DNA from: Clostridia bacterium
GTDB lineage: Bacteria; Bacillota_E; SLMV01; PUMD01
Assembly (NCBI GenBank): GCA_003563755.1
Contig: PWUB01000222.1
Coordinates: 1 to 10,504, forward strand
Direction: 5' to 3'
DNA: 10,504 nucleotides
Positions 6,255-10,504 of this stretch are shown here, piece by piece. Below the pieces are notes generated by a model, which was not told the DNA's origin, searched no databases, and saw nothing but the letters and a program-made list of their open reading frames with translations. A program made the translations under genes and the position numbers. Position 1 is the first letter of the stretch, and the number at the start of each line of letters is the position of its first letter.

Positions 6255-7511
6255 ATGGCTGATTGTACCAGTTACTCCGTTCTGCCGCTGCGGGAAAGGG
6301 CCGAGGTCAGGGATCGATGGCTCGGGGAGCGCCTCGAGAAGGTGCTGCCGGAGATGATGAACCGCGAGGGTTTCGACATGTGGGTGGTCGTCGCCCGCGA
6401 GTACAACGAGGATCCGGTCACCATGACGCTGCTTCCCGCCAGGATGCTATCGGCGAGAAGACGTACGATCCTCCTCTTTCACCTGGGTGCAGACGGTGAG
6501 TTTGAGAGGTTGATCCTCTCCCGGTACGGGATAGAGGATCTGTACGAGGGGGTATGGAACCCGGAGGAAGAGGAACAGTGGGCCTGCCTGGGCAGGCTCG
6601 TGAGGGAGAGGGACCCGCGCCGCATAGGCGTGAACGTTTCCGAGACCTTTGCCTTCGGAGACGGTCTGACCCACGGCGAGCACTGCCAGATGATGCAGGC
6701 CCTGGGGTCCGAGTACGCGGCGAGGACAAAGGGGGCGGAGCGCCTGTGCGTGGGGTGGCTGGAGCGGCGCCTCCCTGGTGAGCTGGCGGCCTACTCCCGG
6801 ATCGTCGAACTCGCCCACGCCATCATCGCCGATGCGTTCTCTTCGCGCGTGATCCATCCCGGGGTCACCACAACCCAGGATGTAGTCTGGTGGTTCCGGC
6901 AGCGGATATGGGATATGGGCATGTCCGCCTGGTTCCAGCCGTCGGTGAGCATCCAGGCTCCCGGGTTGAAGTTCAGGCAGGAAGGGGCGAGGACGCTGAT
7001 CATGCCCGGTGATCTTCTGCACTGTGATGTGGGGCTCCGCTACCTGGGGCTTTGCACGGACACTCAGCAGATGGCCTACGTGCTCCGGCATGGGGAAACC
7101 GAGGCGCCCGAGGGAGTGCGGGAGGCCTTCGCGGCCGGCAACCGGCTGCAGGATATTCACGCCCGAGAATACGTCGCCGGGCGGACCGGCAACGAGATCC
7201 TGGCCGCCACCCTGCAGGGGGCACGGGATGAGGGGTTGAAAGCCATGATCTACACCCATCCCATCGGCTACCACGGGCACGGCGCCGGTCCCACCATCGG
7301 CCTGTGGGACATGCAGGAGGGTGTTGCTGGCCGCGGAGACTACGAGCTTTTCGATGACACCTGCCATTCCATGGAGCTCAACGTCACCTGTGAGGTTTCC
7401 GAGTGGGAGGACCAGGAGGTCAGGATAGCGCTGGAGCAGGACATAGCCTTCACCGGCGGTGAGGTGCACTACCTCCATGCGCGTCAGACCGCGCTGCATC
7501 TCGTAGGATAG
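6255..7511 (+). CDS. M24 family metallopeptidase (Xaa-Pro aminopeptidase-like)
   Basis: This cytoplasmic protein has 418 residues and starts at ATG 6255 with AGGGGG 7 bases upstream. The C-terminal half (about 175-418) is a pita-bread M24 domain. The expected dinuclear metal ligands can be picked out: D258 (HCDVG), D269 (CTDTQ), H342 (HGHGAGP), E374 (MELNVTCE) and E394 (ALEQD). The N-terminal half (about 15-165) resembles the non-catalytic creatinase N-domain of prolidase-like proteins. All ligands appear present, so activity is likely. M24B enzymes remove N-terminal residues before proline or act on related C-N bonds; some relatives are creatinases or lyases, so the substrate is open. The motif around the histidine (IGYHGHGAGPTIGLWD) and the last ligand differ from classic PepP. 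Probably co-transcribed with the GNAT gene. Confidence 0.88.
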   Translation: MADCTSYSVLPLRERAEVRDRWLGERLEKVLPEMMNREGFDMWVVVAREYNEDPVTMTLLPARMLSARRRTILLFHLGADGEFERLILSRYGIEDLYEGVWNPEEEEQWACLGRLVRERDPRRIGVNVSETFAFGDGLTHGEHCQMMQALGSEYAARTKGAERLCVGWLERRLPGELAAYSRIVELAHAIIADAFSSRVIHPGVTTTQDVVWWFRQRIWDMGMSAWFQPSVSIQAPGLKFRQEGARTLIMPGDLLHCDVGLRYLGLCTDTQQMAYVLRHGETEAPEGVREAFAAGNRLQDIHAREYVAGRTGNEILAATLQGARDEGLKAMIYTHPIGYHGHGAGPTIGLWDMQEGVAGRGDYELFDDTCHSMELNVTCEVSEWEDQEVRIALEQDIAFTGGEVHYLHARQTALHLVG

Positions 7512-7597
7512 GGGGAGCCGGTGAGTGAGTACACGGGCCCGGGAGGCGGTCTATGATGCCGCCCGGGGCACCGCCGGGCGTTGGGGGAGGTGCTGGT

Positions 7598-8044
7598 GTG
7601 ACCAGGAAGGTCTGGGGCGTGATCCTGGTGGTGTTGGGATCGGTGCTTCTATCCGAATGCCCGGAGACCTCATCGGGGGAGCTCCTCATGGTCGCCCTGT
7701 CGGTGGGCTTCATCACGGCGTACTTTCTCTCCGGGCACCGCACGGTGTGGCTGGTGGCAGGAGCGCTCACCGGAGTGCCTGCGGCCTCCTCCGTGGTGTC
7801 CGGAAGATACCCGGGTGAAGTCTCGGTGCTTTTGCCGCTGGCGCTGGCCTTTTTAGCAATATGGGCCATCGAGCACATCGTGGCCCGCAGGGGGCGCTGG
7901 GCTCTCTACCTTGGCGGGTTCCTGGCCGTGTACTGGGGCGGGGTATACGCCGGTGCGCTGGGACTCCGACACTACATCTGGCCGCTGGTCCTCGTAGGGG
8001 CCGGCGTGTTAGTCCTGATCAGGTCCACTGGCGATCCGAGATGA
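7598..8044 (+). CDS. LiaF-like small membrane protein, paralogue 1
   Basis: This integral membrane protein has 148 residues from GTG 7598, chosen because GGGGGAGG lies 7 bases upstream and the N-terminus then aligns with paralogue 2 (VTRKVWGVILVVLG versus MDTKRLGVGLIVAG). An ATG at 7553 would add a glycine- and proline-rich 15-residue leader without counterpart. Five or six hydrophobic segments are present and almost no soluble domain. The final segment YIWPLVLVGAGVLVLIRS fits the xxWPLxLIxxGxxxL end of LiaI/LiaF-like membrane regions. It matches the protein at 8774-9247 along its length, including YFLSGHRTVWLVAGALTG against YVLMGYRRSLLVVGSLLSA. Function is unknown; family relatives modulate envelope stress sensing. 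It follows the M24 gene by 86 bases and converges on the regulator gene. Confidence 0.8.
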   Translation: MTRKVWGVILVVLGSVLLSECPETSSGELLMVALSVGFITAYFLSGHRTVWLVAGALTGVPAASSVVSGRYPGEVSVLLPLALAFLAIWAIEHIVARRGRWALYLGGFLAVYWGGVYAGALGLRHYIWPLVLVGAGVLVLIRSTGDPR

Positions 8045-8085
8045 ATGCCACCCCGGCGTCCCCCCGACCGGAGTGGCAGTGGGCG

Positions 8086-8634
8086 TCAGTTCTCTATCCC
8101 GGCTTCCCGGGCATTTCTGCGCGTTGTGGCTACCAGGCCTAGGGCCAGGTATTCGATGGATCCGAGGCGGGTCAGACGGTATTGTCCCCTGGCGTCCTGC
8201 TTCACCAGGGCCGCGTGCTTCAGCTCACGCAGGTGGTGATACATCTGTCCTCCTGTCTGCCCGGTGGCCTCCTCCAACTCGGATGCGGTGAGGCTGCCCC
8301 CGATGAGGGCTTTCATGAGGGCCACACGCTGGGGACTGCTGAAGGGAACGACGAGGTCCGCCAGCTCCTCGGGGGCCACCCCGTCATCCTCTCCGGTCCG
8401 TATGCTAACCCAGGACTGCTCTCTGCCGTTTGGATGCAGTATACCGGCCAGGACGACCCCCATTTCGGCACCGTCGCGCTGCATTTGATCCCGCAGGGGG
8501 TCGAGGAGGGTCTCATGATCCTCGCCGGACGGACTCCCTGGATCGCCAGCGTTCGCCTCATCAACTGCCGCCTTCCTGAGACCGGCGATCTCCTGTTCCA
8601 GCCTCTCGAGCCTCCGCATGAGCTGGTCGTTCAT
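8086..8634 (-). CDS. Winged-helix (ArsR-like) transcriptional regulator
   Basis: The protein has 182 residues and starts at ATG 8632-8634 with GAGGAGG 9 bases upstream. Residues 3-22 (QLMRRLERLEQEIAGLRK) are a short coiled coil with leucine spacing. Residues 55-80 include GAEMGVVLAGILHPNGREQSW, a small beta-rich part. Residues 99-165 form a winged helix-turn-helix: SSPQRVALMKALIGG, then SLTASELEEATGQTGGQMYHHLRELKHAALV with the recognition helix near 126-138, and a wing RGQYRLTRLG. This is like ArsR-family repressors but has no CxC metal site or other obvious ligand cysteines (it has none at all). It lies between two paralogous membrane proteins and its own start region has a palindrome, so autoregulation and control of the divergent gene are likely by inference. 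Confidence 0.88.
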   Translation of the reverse strand: MNDQLMRRLERLEQEIAGLRKAAVDEANAGDPGSPSGEDHETLLDPLRDQMQRDGAEMGVVLAGILHPNGREQSWVSIRTGEDDGVAPEELADLVVPFSSPQRVALMKALIGGSLTASELEEATGQTGGQMYHHLRELKHAALVKQDARGQYRLTRLGSIEYLALGLVATTRRNAREAGIEN

Positions 8635-8650
8635 CGTTGCTCGCCTCCTC

Positions 8651-8668
8651 TGTAAGTCTGTACTTACA
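8651..8668. promoter_or_regulatory. Perfect palindrome, probable operator of the winged-helix regulator
   Basis: TGTAAGT-CTGT-ACTTACA is a perfect 7-bp inverted repeat with a 4-base centre, 17 bases upstream of the regulator start codon. Its size and symmetry suit a dimeric winged-helix repressor. On the minus strand TTGCAG-17-TAATTT just upstream is a possible, weak -35/-10, which would put the palindrome right at the start of transcription. No second copy was found by eye in the window. The binding protein is inferred from position only. Confidence 0.55.
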
Positions 8669-8727
8669 AATTAACATATATCATTCCCGTCTGCAACCGC
8701 GGTCATGTACTGTCTGGGTTCAAATCG

Positions 8728-8733
8728 TATAAC
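8728..8733 (+). promoter_or_regulatory. Possible -10 of the LiaF-like gene 2
   Basis: TATAAC lies 41 bases before the ATG at 8774, in an AT-rich part of the divergent 139-base region. It sits between GTTCA and TGAAC half-sites (about 8718-8722 and 8752-8756). No clear -35 is seen at the usual distance, so the call is tentative. Confidence 0.3.
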
Positions 8734-8773
8734 ATTGTGTGTGAACTCAACTATGTGCTGGAGATGATGAACC

Positions 8774-9247
8774 ATGGATACCAAGAGACTGGGTGTGGGG
8801 TTGATCGTGGCGGGTGTCGTTACCTTCATCATCACGAGTGGCTTGTTTGCCGGTGATACCTTCCTGCTGCTTCTGGGAGTCGCCTGCTTAGCGGGCTATG
8901 TGTTGATGGGTTACAGGCGCAGCCTGCTGGTCGTGGGAAGCCTCCTTTCTGCCCTGGCGATCTTCAACAGCGTGGCGGACAGCTATGCGAGTTGGGTGCG
9001 CGCACCGCTTTCCTTCTTGCTGTTTGGTCTCGCCTTTTCTGTTGTGTACCTGGTGGAGGCAGTCATGGGTAGGTCTGTCCGCTGGTCGCTGTGGGTTGCC
9101 CTGGCCTCCCTCGGGTTCTCGGGTTTTCTGGTCCTCGTGGAGTTCGGATACGTCGCCCCCGGTGCCGAATTCTGGCGGCACTGGCCGGTGGTACTGATAG
9201 CGTGGGGCCTCTGGCTCCTTGCGGGCTCGGTGAGACGTCAGTACTGA
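8774..9247 (+). CDS. LiaF-like small membrane protein, paralogue 2
   Basis: This integral membrane protein has 157 residues and starts at ATG 8774 with GGAG 10 bases upstream. Five or six hydrophobic segments cover nearly all of it: GLIVAGVVTFIITSGLF (8-24), LLLLGVACLAGYVLMG (31-46), LLVVGSLLSALAIF (51-64), LSFLLFGLAFSVVYLVEAV (79-97), LWVALASLGFSGFLVLVEF (106-124) and HWPVVLIAWGLWLLAGS (136-152). The last one carries the WPxxLIxxGLWLL pattern of LiaI/LiaF-like membrane regions. It is a clear paralogue of the protein at 7598-8044 and is divergent from the winged-helix regulator gene, so it is the most likely target of that regulator. It lacks the soluble C-terminal domain of true LiaF. Function unknown; envelope sensing is inference. 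GntP permease follows after 42 bases on the same strand. Confidence 0.82.
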   Translation: MDTKRLGVGLIVAGVVTFIITSGLFAGDTFLLLLGVACLAGYVLMGYRRSLLVVGSLLSALAIFNSVADSYASWVRAPLSFLLFGLAFSVVYLVEAVMGRSVRWSLWVALASLGFSGFLVLVEFGYVAPGAEFWRHWPVVLIAWGLWLLAGSVRRQY

Positions 9248-9289
9248 GCCGGAGTTTCCCCACAAGGCTGTGCGAAAGGAGCGGGACCC

Positions 9290-10504
9290 TTGTCCGTCAT
9301 CACAGATCCCATCGCAGCCCTCGTCGGCTTTGCTGCAATAATAGTTCTTCTTCTCGTGCTGATCAGCAAGTACCGGTGGCACGTGTTCTTGGCGCTGCTC
9401 GTTCCCATACTCCTCTTCGGCCTGATACCGGGCGTCGACAGGGGTGCTTTCATCGAGGCTTTTCACGCTGGCTTTGGAAGCACCCTCGGCAGTATCGGTG
9501 TGGTCATCGTCCTGGGTTCCATCATGGCCGAGGCCATGAAGAACACGGGGGCGGTGGAGCGGATCACCCTGAGCATGATCAATCTCATCGGGCGGGCGAA
9601 GATGCCCCTCGCCCTCACCTTCACCGGTTTCGTTCTGGGCATCGCCATATTCGGTGATGTGGCGTACGTGATCGTCAATCCCCTCGTGCACTCGGCGGCC
9701 CTGGAGTTCGGCACGTCGATGGGACTCATGTCCTCCGGCCTGGTGGGCGCTATGCAGCTGACCCACGCCGTGGTTCCGCCCACCCCGGGACCCCTTGCTG
9801 CCGCGGCCGTTCTGGGTGCCGATATCGGCCTCGTCATACTCTACGGCGCCCTGGCGAGCTTCTTCGGGGCTCTCGCCTGTTGGCTCTGGGCGATCACGGT
9901 GGGAGCCCGGGTGCAATCGCCGCCGTCGCGGGAGTTCGTGGGAGAATCCTTCGTTGACAAGGGCCGTGAGGACGAGCTACCCACCACCCTGAGTGCGTAT
10001 CTTCCCATAATCGTCCCCATAGTTCTCATAGCTGGGCACAGCGTTGCTGCGATCCTCTGGCCCGGGGGCAACGGCATCACCCGGGCGATGACATACCTGG
10101 GGTGGCCGGTGGTGGCCCTGACCCTGGGACTCTGGCTGGCCGTCAGACAGGCCCGGGGATCCCAGAAGAAGGATGCCGTCAGCAAGTGGGTGCAAAAGGG
10201 CCTGACCACGTCCGCGATGATATTCGCCGTGACGGGCCTGGGAGGCTCCCTCAGCTACATCCTCAAGGGAACCCCCGCCGTGGACTACGTCGCCGGCATG
10301 GTGGTCGATGCCGGGGTGCCGACGATCGTCCTTCCCTTCCTCATAGGAGTGATAGTTAACATGATCACCGGGTCATCCACGGTGGGAGCCCGGGGGCAAT
10401 CGCCGCCGTCGCGGGAGTTCGTGGGAGAATCCTTCGTTGACAAGGGCCGTGAGGACGAGCTACCCACCACCCTGAGTGCGTATCTTCCCATAATCGTCCC
10501 CATA
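9290..10504 (+). CDS. GntP-family permease, 3' end missing and sequence end suspect
   Basis: The frame is open from TTG 9290 (AAAGGAG about 9 bases upstream) to the window end, 405 codons. It begins MSVITDPIAALVGFAAIIVLL and carries GntP family hallmarks: GSTLGSIGVVIVLGSIMAE (63-81), FGDVAYVIVNPL (121-132) and THAVVPPTPGPLAAAAVLGADIG (158-180), the most conserved block of gluconate:H+ symporter-like proteins. Many hydrophobic segments are present, as expected for an inner-membrane carrier of sugar acids (gluconate, glycerate or similar); the substrate is not assigned. Up to residue 367 the protein follows the family, ending in MITGSSTVGA, which normally continues into a further membrane segment. 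Instead the sequence jumps back to the segment already seen at residues 202-244. The last 42 codons are therefore probably an assembly artefact, and the true gene should end roughly 70-80 codons beyond residue 367. Confidence 0.92.
   Translation, partial: MSVITDPIAALVGFAAIIVLLLVLISKYRWHVFLALLVPILLFGLIPGVDRGAFIEAFHAGFGSTLGSIGVVIVLGSIMAEAMKNTGAVERITLSMINLIGRAKMPLALTFTGFVLGIAIFGDVAYVIVNPLVHSAALEFGTSMGLMSSGLVGAMQLTHAVVPPTPGPLAAAAVLGADIGLVILYGALASFFGALACWLWAITVGARVQSPPSREFVGESFVDKGREDELPTTLSAYLPIIVPIVLIAGHSVAAILWPGGNGITRAMTYLGWPVVALTLGLWLAVRQARGSQKKDAVSKWVQKGLTTSAMIFAVTGLGGSLSYILKGTPAVDYVAGMVVDAGVPTIVLPFLIGVIVNMITGSSTVGARGQSPPSREFVGESFVDKGREDELPTTLSAYLPIIVPI
9895..10021 (+). repeat. 127-base direct repeat, internal copy
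   Basis: This segment of the GntP gene occurs again at 10378-10504, 483 bases (161 codons) later, with one mismatch (T at 9912, G at 10395; Val to Gly). This copy fits its surroundings: it follows a normal membrane helix (CWLWAITVG) and leads through a hydrophilic loop into the next helix (AYLPIIVPIVLIAG). It is therefore taken as the original. Confidence 0.9.
10378..10504 (+). repeat. 127-base direct repeat, terminal copy (probable misassembly)
   Basis: This is the second copy of 9895-10021 and ends exactly at the last base of the window. It starts at a 17-base stretch shared by both places (CACGGTGGGAGCCCGGG), the sort of short identity at which an assembler can loop back. It interrupts the family-typical TGSSTVGA segment with a hydrophilic loop that belongs elsewhere in the protein. 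The reading frame is kept because the offset is a multiple of three, so a real in-frame duplication cannot be fully excluded. Confidence 0.85.

Noticed and set aside
6447..7499. Long minus-strand open frame (350 codons) opposite the M24 gene
   Set aside because: It is antisense to a well-supported gene with all metal ligands, has a P/G/H-rich composition with no domain pattern, and is explained by high GC at third codon positions.
8888..9916. Minus-strand open frame of 342 codons spanning the LiaF-like and GntP genes
   Set aside because: It crosses two real genes, is rich in H, R, E, G and Q with no hydrophobic core, and has no ribosome binding site; a GC-driven shadow.
1..10504. CRISPR array, transposon ends, toxin-antitoxin pair or defence system
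   Set aside because: No regularly spaced repeats, transposase, terminal inverted repeats or known defence domains were seen; the only long repeat is the terminal copy of the GntP segment.

Overview
The window looks like chromosomal DNA from a high-GC bacterium, most likely a member of the Bacillota (Clostridia-like). Evidence for this is the strong purine-rich ribosome binding sites (for example AAAGGAGG before the acetyltransferase), the frequent GTG/TTG starts, a NusG-domain-II membrane-anchored protein next to an FMN-binding protein, and a short helical protein of a type common in spore formers. No rRNA, tRNA, CRISPR array, transposase or phage gene is visible. The sequence probably comes from a draft or metagenomic contig, because its last 127 bases repeat an internal segment and the copy runs exactly to the end.

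Layout. Bases 1-245 hold the 3' end of an unrecognised membrane protein. Bases 274-1276 are a disturbed stretch: a short helical protein on the minus strand, a probable short charged minus-strand protein with a broken frame, and an FMN-binding domain protein on the plus strand that is also frameshifted. A NusG-domain-II protein follows on the minus strand (1285-1710). Bases 1711-2176 have no convincing gene but contain several short hairpins. Next come a fosmidomycin-resistance-like MFS permease and a PflA-like radical SAM protein on the plus strand, and a DHA1-type MFS drug exporter on the minus strand that converges on the radical SAM gene with 2 bases between the stops.

From 5634 onward, a divergent promoter region separates the exporter from a GNAT acetyltransferase, an M24 metallopeptidase and a LiaF-like membrane protein on the plus strand. 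A winged-helix repressor-like gene lies on the minus strand (8086-8634). Its start region carries a perfect palindrome, and it is divergent from a second LiaF-like membrane protein that is a paralogue of the first. A GntP-family permease runs off the window end.

How the genes may work together. The most coherent unit is the regulator flanked by two paralogous small membrane proteins (7598-9247), which suggests a membrane or envelope-linked sensing module. The other genes are mainly transport (three permeases) and peptide or small-molecule modification (GNAT plus M24 peptidase). No known defence or biosynthetic system can be supported from the sequence.
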